A DNA stretch of 64,000 nt from contig CM043948.1 in the NCBI GenBank assembly GCA_014529385.2, positions 22,529,451-22,593,450 of the forward strand, written 5' to 3'. The notes below the pieces were generated by a model. It was not told the DNA's origin, searched no databases, and saw only the letters and a list, made by a program, of their open reading frames with translations. A program made the position numbers and the translations under genes. Below are positions 10,989 through 22,600 of this stretch, piece after piece. This DNA is from Adiantum capillus-veneris (lineage: Eukaryota > Streptophyta > Polypodiopsida > Polypodiales > Pteridaceae). The stretch's first letter is position 1, and every line of letters begins with the position of its first letter.

Positions 10989-12073
10989 TTGAATATACCG
11001 AGAACTTTCAAAAGAAACCTACAAACATTCTCAAAGGTTAATATCAACGCATACTGGATCATTAACAACCAATACGAAGCTTTAATAAACCTTCCTAAAC
11101 TAATTTATTCCATACATACATATGATATTAAAGCTTGTTATGAAGCAATCCCTCACCATGGGAAGCATAGCGTGTTGGAGTCTTTGAGAAACATTAAAAG
11201 ATTAGTAATGGGTCAAGGTTATAAAGGTTTTAAACCATCTAGAAGAAAAATCACCCTTACAAAAAAGAAATCAGAAGTAAAATGGTCATTCAAAATCTTT
11301 GATGCCTTAAATATCTTTGTGGACAATTGCTTCTCAAAGTTAGGGTCGGATATATACCGACAAACTAAAGGAATCCCAATGGGATACTCATGTTATCCTT
11401 TATGGTGCAATCTATACCTTGCTTGGTTTGAGCTAAAGTATGTTAGAAAATTATCCAGACTCAAAAAATCTGACATTCTTTTAGCGTTTTTACATTCTAA
11501 TCGGTATATGGATGATCTACTATATGTGAATAACACATATATTAGGCAATGCATGAATCACAACAAACCTTTGTCCCCTGAGGACCCCTTTACTATATAT
11601 CCATTGGATATCATTTCAGTTAAACCAACTCATACCAGGTTTGGTTCTACATATTTGAACACAAATATAATACTACAAAGACCTTTCGTTGGGGAATATA
11701 CTACAGAAACAGCATGGAAAAAAGACGCATTACCAGGACACCAAGTATCCTTCATACAAGCAGCCAGCAATTGCCCTACACAATTAGCATACAAAGTGTG
11801 TGTGTCACAGGTCTTACCCATCATTTATAATGCCTCATGCGTAGTTACAGCATTTAATGTTTACAACGGCTGAGCTTTATGTGTACTTCTAACGGATTCA
11901 AAAAAACCCACATGAAAACATTAATCACACAGTTTCTATTAAAAGTTAGCTTCCCTGGTATCAGATTCAAGGTCAAATCTTTGACAAATATACTAAACGA
12001 ACGAGAAATAGAACATGATGCGAGCATTGCGACAAATATCTATGAAACAACTGGTTTGAATGTAAGAGAGTAA
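10989..12073 (+). pseudogene. Penelope-like reverse transcriptase palm and thumb
   Basis: The 294-residue frame at 10989-11873 holds WIINNQYEALINL, then THYDIKACYEAIPHH-type block A (YDIKACYEAIP at about residues 47-57). Next are IYRQTKGIPMGYSCYPLW (block B, about residues 124-141) and RYMDDLLYVNN (catalytic YMDD, about residues 172-182). After these come IYPLDIISV, STYLNTNIIL and a thumb-like SNCPTQLAYKVCVSQ. The catalytic Asp pair is intact. The frame at 11879-12073 continues the C terminus. RNA-dependent DNA synthesis is the family role. This copy is broken upstream but its RT core is open. Confidence 0.65.
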
Positions 12074-12335
12074 TAAGCACATGGAAAATGACATCCCAAT
12101 TTGGTTGACAAAGGATTGGTTTTGTGTTGACGGCCTCCTTCAGAGATTGAAAGGCCACTTTACACTCAATGGACCATATAAACTTAACACTTTTTTGGGT
12201 CAATTCATATAATGGAAGAGCCTTTGTTGCAAAAATATGAATGAATCTCCAATAAAAGCTAATATCGTCCATGAAGATGGCCAAAAATTTATGCAAGAAC
12301 TCAATAAAATGTAGTTGGGGCATTACATAAACCAA
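11973..12335 (-). pseudogene. Gypsy RT C-terminal fragment
   Basis: FMDDISFY, the Ty3/gypsy form of the RT active site, is followed by IHIFATKALPLYELTQKSVKFIW and CKVAFQSLKEAVNTKPIL, the usual RT-RNase H connection. The last part of the frame, below about 12085, runs into the Penelope-like relic and is not gypsy. Confidence 0.6.
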
Positions 12336-12348
12336 ATGGTTTAACTAG

Positions 12349-12576
12349 TTACATATACGCTCCCCATATAATGATGAAGGTCATTTTAGCCCTATCTTCT
12401 AGTGCAATCTTTAACTGAATGTATCCATTGTGTCCATCTAGAAAGTTGTACATCTCATGTCGAGCTATTTCATCAAGCATGATATTGGTGAAGGGTAATG
12501 GAAGCGGATCGTTAATCGGCTGAGCATTCACACATCCTCTGAGCTTGCCATTCTTCTCAGGTACCACTACTAGCAA
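12349..12576 (-). pseudogene. Gypsy RT finger/palm fragment
   Basis: The 75-residue frame has VVPEKNGKLRGCVN, LPLPFTNIMLDEIARHEMYNFLD and GYIQLKIALEDRAKMTF, the conserved blocks 1-3 of gypsy RT, interrupted on both sides by frame breaks. Confidence 0.7.
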
Positions 12577-12775
12577 AAATAGCTCGTCAATTGCTTGTCA
12601 CTTCAGTAATGAATCCCGCCTGCAGAAGGTTATTGATTTTTTCCTTGACCTTCTTTGCATAGTTTGGGCCCATCCTTTACCTTTGTAACTTAATTGGTTG
12701 CACATCATGCTTAAATGGTATTCTATGCAGGTAAAATTCAGGATTGACACCTTTCATATCCAAGCAAAAGCGTCT

Positions 12776-13530
12776 CTATATTTTTGAAAAAGCTATCTCA
12801 AATTTTTCCTGGACATCAGGCTTAAGATTTTTGTTGATTTTGATTTTTTTGTTATCAGCTTTTGTGCCTAGTTTCCACTCTTCTACCTCTTGATCATAAG
12901 GTAATAGCCAGCTTGGTAGTCCACCTCCTTCCTTTCTATCTAAAGATTCTACCTCCTTTTTTATTTGCATCACAGCTGCATATTCATTGTAAGAAGTTTC
13001 TACGCTAGTTGTGATCTAATCCGCTTTAGATATTGACTTGCCACCACCTTCAAGGGTTTTTTGGCCATTTTGATGCTTGAACTCTATGTCAGCACTATCT
13101 AGTCTCTTCCTTCTAGGCGTACTACCATCTAAAGCTACCCATGTTGTCTGGCTTGATCCTTCCTCTCAAGCTCTCCCATCCAAACTAATTGGTTGTTCCC
13201 CAAAGTTTGATTCATTAAAACTCTCATGATACTACTCTTGCTACTTGTGTGCCCATTTTTTATTGAGAAGAACCACGTTCATGTCCATTTTAGCTATGGG
13301 AAACATATTCATGGAGGCTAGCATCTGTTGATCTTCTTAGTGCCATATTTTTTACGTAGCTCTTCATCAAGTATCATCCACTTTCTTCCATGTTCTGGTG
13401 TTGATTGTCTTGACATAAATCTGTTTGTTTGGCCCTTGTATAGTGAGTGTTCGGCCAACATAATCATGTATTGCATGTGCACTCCTAAGTCATGGTCTTC
13501 CTAGTAGCATATTGTAAGCACCATGTACAT
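12776..13530 (-). pseudogene. Gypsy protease end and protease-RT linker
   Basis: On the minus strand LIIDVHGAYNMLLGRP (about 13530-13480) gives the protease ILGR-type motif with a following LRSAHAIHDYVGRTLTIQG block, then an acidic/basic linker. Stops are present, including one where Trp is usual after LGRP. Similarity ends abruptly at about 13540. Confidence 0.5.
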
Positions 13531-13540
13531 CAATGATGAG

Positions 13541-13817
13541 TGCACGTGTGCACGGATGCGTGCGTGCAGAGAAGGGGGAACAGTACAAGCAAGTGTGGGT
13601 GGAGCAGCCTCACAAGACTAAAGATGAGGAGCTCCTTATTCTCATATGTAATGAAGAATAAGTGTATGTACACACATGGGTGGGCGGCCGGACATTGGAC
13701 GTCCGGGCGGGCAAAAGACAGAGCGCCTTTATCCCAACAATCAATTATCACGAAACTTGTCTTGAACTTTTTTGAACCCAATTTGTTCTAAAGATTCTCG
13801 ATTAGGCTGTAATTGGC
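13541..13817. other. Junction sequence between gypsy and copia relics
   Basis: Non-coding. It contains a GC-rich inverted repeat around GGCCGGACATTGGACGTCCGG (about 13686-13706) and a small duplication of CCCACACAAAAACAAGGCC-like sequence at 13827-13862. No LTR was recognised, so the copia element here lacks its 5' end. Confidence 0.4.
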
Positions 13818-14603
13818 TTGCACCACCCACACAAAAACAAGGCCTACCCACACAAAAACAAAAAAAGTGTGTTGTCAATTTTGATGCATTATGCACATTG
13901 CTGTTGCAAATCACTTTCCAGAAAAAAGAGGATTGGGCAGCATGCAGTTAAACAGGCTTTTATTGCTTCTCAGAGAAAGGGTGGTAACAGCAATATAGCC
14001 ACTTCTTATGGTTCTGCTGCGAGTGGAAAAAATTATGTTCCTAATTCTTCTGCTGGCAGCAATTCATCTGGAAATTCTAGTAATAAGGGCAAAAAGAAAA
14101 TGCATTGCCATTATTGTAAAGCTAATGATCACTTGATCAAGTCGTGTCCTAAGTTGAAGGCCAAAAAGGCTAAGAAGAAAAAGGGTGGTTCCACTGCAAA
14201 TGCTGGTTCCACTACAAATGAAGCCATTGTTGAGTCTTCTTTGAAAGGAGACTGTGTTGCTGATGTTGATGCAGAATGGGCTTTAGCGCAGAGTGCACTT
14301 ACAATCCTGTTGTCTATGATGCATGCTTATCAGTTGCTGCAGATTCACATGTGTGGTATTTCGACAGTGGTGCTAAAAAGCACATTACCTCACATCATGA
14401 ATTTTTCACCTCTCTCGAGTCTGTCCCTCATGGGAATTCAGTCACTTGTGCCAACAATGCCTCTTGTCCGGTTCAGGGAGTTGGAAAGATTGTGCTTACT
14501 GTTGCAAATGGAAATTCTTTCACGCTTGTTGATGCACTTTATGTACCTTTCATCAAGAAGAATCTCTTGTCTGTATCCGCACTTGCTAGACTTGGACTTG
14601 TAG
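13818..14603 (+). pseudogene. Copia A gag C-terminal part with zinc knuckle
   Basis: CHYCKANDHLIKSC at about residues 95-108 is a CX2CX4HX4C knuckle followed by a Lys-rich tail. The gag frame is lost to a frameshift near 14276; the last ~110 codons of the open stretch are out of frame. Confidence 0.65.
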
Positions 14604-14824
14604 TCAAATTTGTGGATGACAGATATATAGTTCATGATCTCAGTTTTGGTGATGAAATTATTGCATCTAGCCTTTTGTGCCGTGGGCTGTATAAGCTCAC
14701 TTTTTATGACAAGTGTGGACAAAAGTTTGCAAATGCTGTTGCAGATTCAAGGGCTATTTCAGATGCAAAACTTTGGCATGCACGTTTTGGTCATCTGAAT
14801 TTTGCCAGTTTGCTACGTTTGTAG
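14276..14824 (+). pseudogene. Copia A protease and GAG-pre-integrase
   Basis: WYFDSGAKKHIT (catalytic DSG, about residues 27-38), then VPFIKKNLLSVSAL, then LWHARFGHLNFASL (the start of the GAG-pre-integrase HX-H block). The frame ends in TAG at 14822-14824; the next stretch continues in the same frame, so a single nonsense change separates them. Confidence 0.75.
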
Positions 14825-14833
14825 AAATCTGAT

Positions 14834-15706
14834 ATGGTTGAAGCACCTATCAAACATGTTTGTGAAGGTGGCATTCTGGGTAAAATGCAGTGTTCTAAGT
14901 TTCCAAAGGATGGTTCAGTTAGGGCCACATGCAGGTTGCAGCGTGTGCATAGTGATGTTTGTGGGCCCATGCAAACTCCGTCCTTGGGCAATTACCTGTA
15001 CTTGGTGACTTTCATTGATGATTACTCCAGGCATGCATGGGTATTTCCACTTAAAGCGAAGTCCGAAGTTTGTATGTGCTTCAAACAATTTTTGGCTATG
15101 GCTGAAAATGTCTCGAAATGTACTATGGGCACCCTCCATTCCGATCAAGGGGGGGAGTATATGTCTCATGAATTTAATGCATTTTTGGCTAGTCGTGGGA
15201 TAAAACACCAATGTACAGTGCCTTATACACCTGAGAAAAATGGTGTTGCTGAGAGGAAAAACAGGTCACTTACGAAAATGGCACGATGTATGGTCAAAAG
15301 TCAAGCTTTGGTGCATTCTTTTTGGCTTGAGGCCATCATGTGTAGCAGTTATGTACTTAACAGGTGTCCTACAAAAGCTTTGCAGTCTATTACTCCATAT
15401 GAAGCATGGCATGATAGAAAGCCTTCTATTATGCACATGCGTGTTTTTGGCTGTTTGGCATATGCTTTCGTGCCACAAACACAGCGCAAAAGATTGGATG
15501 ATAAGGCTGTCAAATGTAGTTTTGTTGGTTATAGTGCTGAAAGCAAAGGTTACAGGTTGTATCATCCGCAAAAAAAGTGTATTCTGGTTTCATGGGATGT
15601 AGTGTTTGTGGAAGATTCTGTTCATCCCTTGCTGTCATGTACTAGAGACAGTAATGTAAGCTCACAGGACATTTATGACACTTTGTTGCCTCTTTTCAGT
15701 GGTTAA
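14834..15706 (+). pseudogene. Copia A integrase
   Basis: The frame holds CEGGILGKMQCSKFP (end of the zinc region), HSDVCGPM with the first catalytic Asp, FIDDYSRHAWVFPL, TLHSDQGGEYMS with the second Asp, and PEKNGVAERKNR with the catalytic Glu. The triad is complete. Later come VFGCLAYAFVP and KCSFVGYSAESKGYRLY, the copia C-terminal integrase blocks. A frameshift near 15700 ends it. Confidence 0.8.
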
Positions 15707-15708
15707 GT

Positions 15709-16775
15709 TTGGATGTAAATTCCAATGAGGCGAATGTACAGCCTATGGGGGTTTCTGAAAATGTTACAGATCACCCTATTACTGATGTAGATGTACATGA
15801 TGAACTTGATGAGGAAAGGGCTGAAAATGAGCAGGCTAGAGGTATGCCAAAATGGCTAGTGCATACATTGCGTGACAATAAATTGGATGCACCTTTGTCT
15901 AGTCGTACTCATTCAGGCTCTCACCATGAATCTTATGCATTAGATTGTTATGATTTGACTGTGTCTAGCTTACATGATGTTGAGGAACCTCTCTCTTTTG
16001 ATGAAGCACAGAATTCAAAAAATTGGACGGCTGCCATGCAATCAGAATATGATACACTTATAGAAAATGACACATGGAATTTATGTGATTTTCCTCCTAG
16101 CAAAAAGGCCATTGGTATGAACTGGGTTTACAAGTTGAAACGCAAGCCAGATGGTGAGATGAATCGCCATAAGGGTCGACTTGTTGCAAAGGGTTATGCA
16201 CAGCAAAAAGGCATAGATATGAAGAGACTTTTGCTCCCACTTGTTGTATGACTACTGTGAGTTTTCTATGTGCGTTTTTGTTGGGATGTACATCAATCAG
16301 ACATTGTTACTGCTTTCTTGAATGGTGACATATTTGAGGAAGTTTATGTAACACAGCCTCGCGGTTTTGTCATAAAAGGACAAGAGGACAAAGTGTGCAG
16401 ATGTAAGAAGGATTTGTATGGGTTGAAGCAATCTCCTCGTGCTTAGTATGAGAAAGCTGACACTCATTTGGTCAGCTTTTGCATCATTACTTGGGTATAC
16501 AGTTTATGCAGTGTGATGGTGGTATTGCCTTGTGTAAGAAAAGTTACATAGAGACATTGCTATGTAAGTTTGGACTTGAGGATTGCAAACCTATTGCCAC
16601 TCCCATGGAAACAGGTTTGAAGTTGAGTCTACATGATGCTGGTGATCCTGCTGATGTCACTCTTTACCAAACTGTTGTTGGCTGCCTCATTTATGTATGC
16701 AACACGAGGCCAGATATTCAGTTTGCAGTCTCACAAGTCAGCAAATATGGACGATGGGTACCTCATCGGCCTTAA
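15709..16775 (+). pseudogene. Copia A reverse transcriptase, truncated
   Basis: NWTAAMQSEYDTL, INWVYKLKRKPDG-type and [14 protein letters not shown] blocks are followed by a break at 16251. The RT continues in other frames: TAFLNGDIFEEVYV, LYGLKQSPRA with a stop for Trp, HHYLGIQFMQCDGG and GCLIYVCNTRPDIQFAVSQ. The YVDD box region between the last two blocks is deleted (about 16445-16478). Similarity stops at about 16755. Confidence 0.75.
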
Positions 16776-18700
16776 TCTCAAACCAATCAAATGTCATTGC
16801 ATCTTAACCCTATTTCCTTTGCTTCGTCTTGAGATGAACTTTTCTTCCTCTGGCACACTCTTCCTTATATCATCTAGCTTGATAGGCAGCTTTTGGATTC
16901 TTTGTCACACCTTTACATATACTTTGTCATGATCATTTTCCAAATTTCTATCAGAATTGGACGATCTACCTTATGGAAAAATATCCTCACAGTGCCATGC
17001 ATGTGCTAGCCTTATCTTCCTCTTGGCTAATGGATCCTTTGATGGATAGTCAGATTGTTCTCTCCAACATTTTTTGTTTCCAAACCCTTTTTAATAGCAC
17101 TCTCCACATCAAGTCTGACTTTTGAAACTTTCTTTGTACTCTTCATGTCAAAACCAGTTCATAGGTCTAGTGTCTGAGATATCAAAGATCTGTATGGAAA
17201 GTTCTTCAATTTTCCTTGTCCAAGATCCTTTCTTCTTGGTTTTGGATAGTCCTTTAGAATGCTTATCATCAAACAACGATCTAGAGCTGGATGATGAATC
17301 TTCTAAAGAATATTTACTGGAGCTTGAGCTAGATTTACCTTTTTGGCCCTTCTCCTTATTAACCTATTGCTCTAGTTTTAGAGCTCTATGAACTAAATCA
17401 TTAAATTTCATGGTCGGAGTTGGTACCTCCTACTCCCTGAGCTTCTTGCTCTGCTCAAGAACTAGTCTCTCATTCTTTTCTCAAATGGGGGCTCATTTAG
17501 CTACCTAGTGAGCTCTTTTCGCTTCTCTCTATAGCTTTTAATAGATAGGTTTCCCTATTGAGTATTATCCAACTTGCAGAGGATATCCTCATCCCCTCAC
17601 TTCACACCATACTCTAGTATAGTGTATGAAGACTTTCTTCAATTTACTATAAGTTCTCAGTCTACACGTTGGATAAAGGTAGTACCACTTCGTCATTGAT
17701 CCTTCAGGATTTGAGGGATGTATTTAGCCTAGTTATTTTCATCAATGTTCTTGAGGTTAGAATATTTCTCAAAAGCTTGGATACGAACTGGGGTAATCCC
17801 TTCTCCTTCCTCTGTATGTGGCAAAAAAAAATCTTCAAATCATTGGACTTCTCCCAATGTCTAGGGTTTTCATGGTGATCACCTTCCCTCTTGTGACGTC
17901 TTGGCTTGTCATGATGAACCGTTTCTCTCTCCAATGTATGGCTTGTCCTAATTGTCAATCTCTACCTCCCATCAGCTGGGTTAAACACGATAGTCATCAT
18001 CCATTTCTATGATTGTTCCAGGCTCTTTTCCTCTACGAAGTTTTTTGATTGATTTCAAATTGCTTATGCGTGTGTCTGCCTGACTCATTGGCATCAATAT
18101 TGACCTTAGATTTCCCTTTCTCGACAAAATGTCAAGAATTGTGTGAATGAGAGCATCTCTCAGCCCCAGTGTTCGAGAAAAACGTGTCTCAGCTTAATAT
18201 CGTGCCATTTTCACTTTCAAAAATGTCAGTTGAGGGAGAGGGGAAAAGGAGATATTCCGCCCCAAAAGAGAGAAAAATAGTGTAAAAATCCAAAAAATAA
18301 CCTAATTTTCTATAATTTCCTCTTGGCAAATTCAAGGAAAGGAATTTTGTATGGTTGGAAAAATGATTTTTCCCAAACACTGCTCAGCCCTCCCTAAATG
18401 CCTTCTCCTCGAATGTTCTAATTTTTCACAAGCTCAATGTGTGTCGCATTTTTTATGCTTGGTTCTACATCCATCTCTTCTCCCTAAGAACATGGTTGAA
18501 AATCATCTAACTCCCTGCTTTGATGCTTCTATGATAATACTGATATGATCCTGGTCCTTAGCAACCATTCTTGTGGCTCTCCTTCTTTGTGTTGAGCATC
18601 ATACAAGCATTGTAAATGGATGAGTAACTTTGAATCCTAAGTTGGGAGTGTTTTTCTTGTTAAAGGCTTTAGCTCACCAACGTGATCGCCTTAATGGAAT
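16756..18700 (-). pseudogene. Probable gypsy gag relic, upstream part of the 12-13.5 kb element
   Basis: On the minus strand I read charged, Lys/Ser-rich pieces such as MKFNDLVHRALKLEQ, then a Ser-rich block (SSSSSSKYSLEDSSSSSRSLF) and DWFEIKADEVPIV near the junction at 16756. These resemble a gag tail leading to protease. The frame is broken many times. Continuity with the protease end at 13530 is inferred from strand and order. Confidence 0.35.
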
Positions 18701-19352
18701 GAGCTGGATGACTTGACAACTATTCTAGAGTTAGGCTCAGAGTAATTGGTCAAGAATTCAGACCTTCAAATGACCAAGTGATAGAATCAAACATTGCAAA
18801 CTTTTGATGACAAAATCAGACAAGCCAACTTCGGACACATGGCTAAATTGAATCAAATAGGCAATTGAATCCTCAAGACAACTTAGAAAGTAGTAGAAAT
18901 CTGGAGTGATTGACTGGAAAATACTATTGATATAAAGACCAACACTGAGTGCTCATAAGCTCTCATAGGCTCTTTTAAGTGATACAGTGCAAGAGTGGTA
19001 AGTGTTAAGACTAAAATCTCAAGACGATTTATATGAAATTAATGGGTCCTATTTATAGGTGTCAACACTAGGTTTTGACTGCCCAGCACAGTTATACAGT
19101 ATAGAACACACTTTGCCCCCACATGGCATCTGCCACCACTAGTAACTTTGGAAAGCTTCAACCATAGGCGCCAGAGAGAACCTGTGTGAGACATCCCTCT
19201 AAAAAGTCTGGTCTCACGTGGACGAGTGTGAGGCGTCGTCTTAAAGAAGTGTGCTAACTCTAGAGCTACAATTATCTTATAGGCAAATGAAGAGCCCCAA
19301 GAATCACAATTTTCACCTCATAGGCTTTTTCTAGACCATTGACCCCAGTGTG
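18701..19352. other. Non-coding flank left of copia element B
   Basis: No gene seen. The sequence just left of the LTR ends in GTGTG, and the right flank begins ATGTG, a possible 5-bp target-site duplication with one mismatch. Confidence 0.4.
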
Positions 19353-19675
19353 TGTAAAGAATGAGGATGCAAGAGAGCTACACAAGACAAGCACAAAGCA
19401 CACAGAGATGGAAAGCTTCTTCTTCTTCTTCACAGAAAAGAGAGTACAAAAATGACTAAGTGCTAAAGCTGAAAAGTAGCACATATGTACATGCGGTCAC
19501 TAAGTATGAACTCGCTAGAAGCGTACTAGGCTGGCACTATAATTGTAGTCCAGCTGTAGAATCACTGGCAGAGATCCTCCGTGTCGGTCACCTAACGCGC
19601 TAGTGAGTAAATGCCATAAGCGGCCAAGACCCGTAGTGGATGCCAGCTCAAGGTGTAGAGCTCGACATCTCAACA
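19353..19675 (-). repeat. 3' LTR of copia B
   Basis: 323 bp, bounded by TG and CA on the coding strand and nearly identical to 24309-24631. It follows the polypurine tract at 19676-19690. Confidence 0.92.
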
Positions 19676-19690
19676 CTCCCCCTCGAGCTC
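19676..19690 (-). other. Polypurine tract of copia B
   Basis: On the coding strand GAGCTCGAGGGGGAG directly precedes the TGTTGAG start of the 3' LTR. Confidence 0.75.
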
Positions 19691-22600
19691 TGCATGTCGC
19701 AGAGTCCAAGCATAGTCCGGAAACGTCGAAGCTTCTCAGCTCCGAGGGCCTTGGTAACGATATCCGCTATCTGCTCCTCTGTGCTGACGTAGACCAAGTC
19801 GATGTCGCCCGCCAACACTCGCTCTCGAACGTAGTGGTAATGGACCTCTATGTGTTTGGTCCTGGCATGGAACACTGGGTTCCTAGCCAACTGCATGCTG
19901 CTGAGGTTGTCACAATGAATGACAATCTGCTGGTCCACCTGCACTCCCAAGTCCTCAAGTAATGCGCGTAGCCAAGCTACCTCGCACGCCGCAACTGCTG
20001 CACCTCTGTACTTGGCCTCTGTGCTCGATAAAGCAACCGTAGGCTGCTTTTTGCTGCTCCAAGTAACAGCAGCACTCCCAAAAGAGAACATGAAGCCACT
20101 CGTAGATCTCCTATCAACAATGCTACCTGCCCAATCTGCATCTGTATACCCATACAATGCTAATGGTGCATCTGTTGCATAGAACAATGCGTAGTCAAGA
20201 GTCCCTTGCACATACCTAAGTGTGCGTCGTACTCCATCCAAATGTGGCTTCCTCGGAAGCTGCATGAACTGACTCTCCAAGCCTACTGTGTAGCTCAAGT
20301 CTGGCCTCGTGATAGTCAAGTAGGTTAGACTACCCACCATCTTCCTGTACATGTTGACATCCTCAACAACATCACCCTTCTCTGCACTCAGCTTTGCATT
20401 CACATCCAAGGGAATAGAAATTGGCTTACAATCATCCATACCATACTTTGACAACATGTCCAAAGCATACTGTCTCTGTGACAGCCATACACCCTCTGGA
20501 GTCTTGATCACCTCAATGCCAAGAAAGTAGCGCAACTCGCCCAAATCTTTCATTTCAAACTCCTGTTTGAGAAGACCCTTCACATGGTCAATCTCCATAG
20601 CATTGTCACCAACAATAATAAGGTCATCTACATATATGGTAATGACCACAATCCCCACATCACTCTCACTTACATAGAGTGAATGATCAGCTGGTTTGAA
20701 GCAGGGCTCTAGAGCATGGTATGATAGGATTGCCAAGTATCTTGTCAGTATTGGTTTTAGGAGAGCTCATACAAAGCTTTGAGAAGTCTGCATACATAAT
20801 CTGGGTAACCTGGATCGACATAACCAGGTGGCTGATCCATATACACTTCCTCTTGCAACTCACCATTCAAGAAGGCATTCTTTACATCCATTTGATGCAT
20901 AATCCATCCTCTAGATGCAGCCACTGCTATGACAGCTCTCACAGTCGTCATCTTTGCCACTGGAGCAAAGGTCTCCTCATAGTCTATGCCATACGTCTGT
21001 GCATAACCCTTTGCGACCAGCCTTGCCTTGTGACGCTCAATGTTACCATCAGCCTTATGCTTGGTTTTATACACCCATTTACAGCCAATAGCTTTCTTGC
21101 CACTTGGCAATGGCACCAACTCCCATGTGTCATTTGCTTCCAATGCAGCCATCTCTTCATTCATTGCATCATCCCAATGCACATTTCCAACTACATCTTC
21201 AAAACATGTGGGCTCCGCATCCTGTATCACCTTAGCCATGTAGGCTTGGTGATGCGCTAGATACCCATCATAAGTCAATTTCTTAACTGGATTTCTGACT
21301 CTATTAGATCTGCGCGGTCCTGGGTCACTCCTTTGCCCTCTAGCATCTTCTTGTACTTTCCTTACACCAGGTGTCCTGACAGCCGGAATTCCAAATTCCT
21401 CATCAAGACTTTGTTCAGAACCATCTGAATCCATGTCTACATGTGAAAAACCTAATGATGCATCAGCCATAAAGGGAGGTTCATCAACCTTTTCCTTTCC
21501 TTTTCGTGATACGTTCCCTGTACCTGCTGGTGGAGTAACCTGCGTACGTAGTCTACCATTCCATGGCTTCTCAACAGAGCCACGAGAAGAGGACTCTTGT
21601 GGTCCACTCAAAACGTGTGACTGTGGCCTCACATTTTGTACAACCACATCATCTTTTACATCAGCCCCAATAGTGCCATGTGCATTACTGTACCAGCTAC
21701 TCATCTCATCAAAGACTACATCTCTGCTCACTCGTAATTCTCGTGTAGTAGGATTGTAGCACCTGTACCCCTTTTGTTCAAGGGAATATCCCACAAGAAT
21801 ACATTTCTCTGCTTTAGGATCCAATTTCCTACGCAACTCATTTGGTACATGCACGTAAGCTATGCAGCCAAACACTTTCAAGTGTGCCAAATCAGGCTTT
21901 GTACCTGTAAACTTTTCCTCAGGCGTTACATCATGCACCGCAGCTGTAGGTGTCCCGTTCATAATGTACACAGGTGTATTTATGGCTTCAGCCTAGAAAT
22001 GATGAGGCATGTTCTTCTCATTCATCAATGCACATGCAACCTCTGCAATGTGCCTGTTTTTCCTTTCTGCGACCCCATTCTGTTGTGGAGTATATCTGCA
22101 TGTAAACTGCCTGCGTATACCATGCATTCGTAGAAAATCTGAAAAATCATTGGAGAAGTACTCTCCCCCTCCATCTGACCTCAATGTCTTGATTTGCATA
22201 TCTGTCTCCTTCTCAATCATGACTTTGAAGTCTTAAAAGTGACCAAACACTTCACTTTTGTTACGCATGAAGTAGACCCATACTTTCCTTGTATGGTCAT
22301 CAATGAAAGAGACATAATACCTGCAACCATGTATACTTGCAGTATCGGTTGGACCCCAAACATCTGTGTGCACCACCTCAAGTGGCTTTTTACATACATT
22401 GCGCTCATGTGGAAATGAGCCCTTTGACTGTTTTCCAAACTGGCATGCTGCACACACTTTATGCATACCATCCACCTTGAATTTGGGAAAACCTTTTACA
22501 ATCTGTTTTGATTGCATGCTGCGCAATCTCTGCTCATTGACATGGCCAATGCGTTTGTGCCAAATGTCAACATCAGCCACAACACCTGTGCCCTGTGCAA

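Larger units (their letters stand above)
9640..12075 (+). mobile_element. Penelope-like (PLE-type) retroelement relic
   Basis: Several frames on the + strand together give an ordered RT protein. First comes a region with GHLGMHVLTTQPTFI and LRDDVSKGLNHIPL (about 10340-10450). Then FICGLDKSSQTSVFI with IIRLHAKNRLNSLEF (about 10670-10770), GNYKVHKSEF-WITNTHD (about 10870-10920), and the RT palm from 10989. This order, including the PYI..NYKVHK and GIPMG blocks, is that of Penelope-like RTs and not of LTR or LINE RTs. No GIY-YIG endonuclease was recognised. Both termini are uncertain; the 3' end abuts a gypsy relic at about 12085. Confidence 0.6.
12085..13540 (-). mobile_element. Ty3/gypsy pol relic (protease end, RT)
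   Basis: Read on the minus strand from 13540, the order is protease end (IDVHGAYNMLLGRP), then the linker, RT finger and palm (VVVPEKNGKLRGCVN...LPFTNIMLDEIA...FLDGHNGYIQLKIA), the FMDDIS catalytic box, and connection-like sequence. It stops before RNase H where the Penelope-like relic begins. Many stops and shifts are present. It seems to continue upstream beyond the copia insertion (16760-18700). Confidence 0.65.
13818..16775 (+). mobile_element. Truncated Ty1/copia element (family A)
   Basis: The order on the + strand is gag zinc knuckle, protease, GAG-pre-integrase, integrase, then RT, ending abruptly near 16755 inside RT just after FAVSQVSKY. RNase H, both LTRs, the primer-binding site and the N terminus of gag are missing. 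At least two frameshifts and three stops occur. It lies between two parts of a minus-strand gypsy relic, which suggests insertion into that element followed by loss of both ends. Confidence 0.75.

Noticed and set aside
13530-13791. 83-residue frames on opposite strands
   Set aside because: They mirror each other over a GC-rich inverted repeat and straddle a transposon junction.
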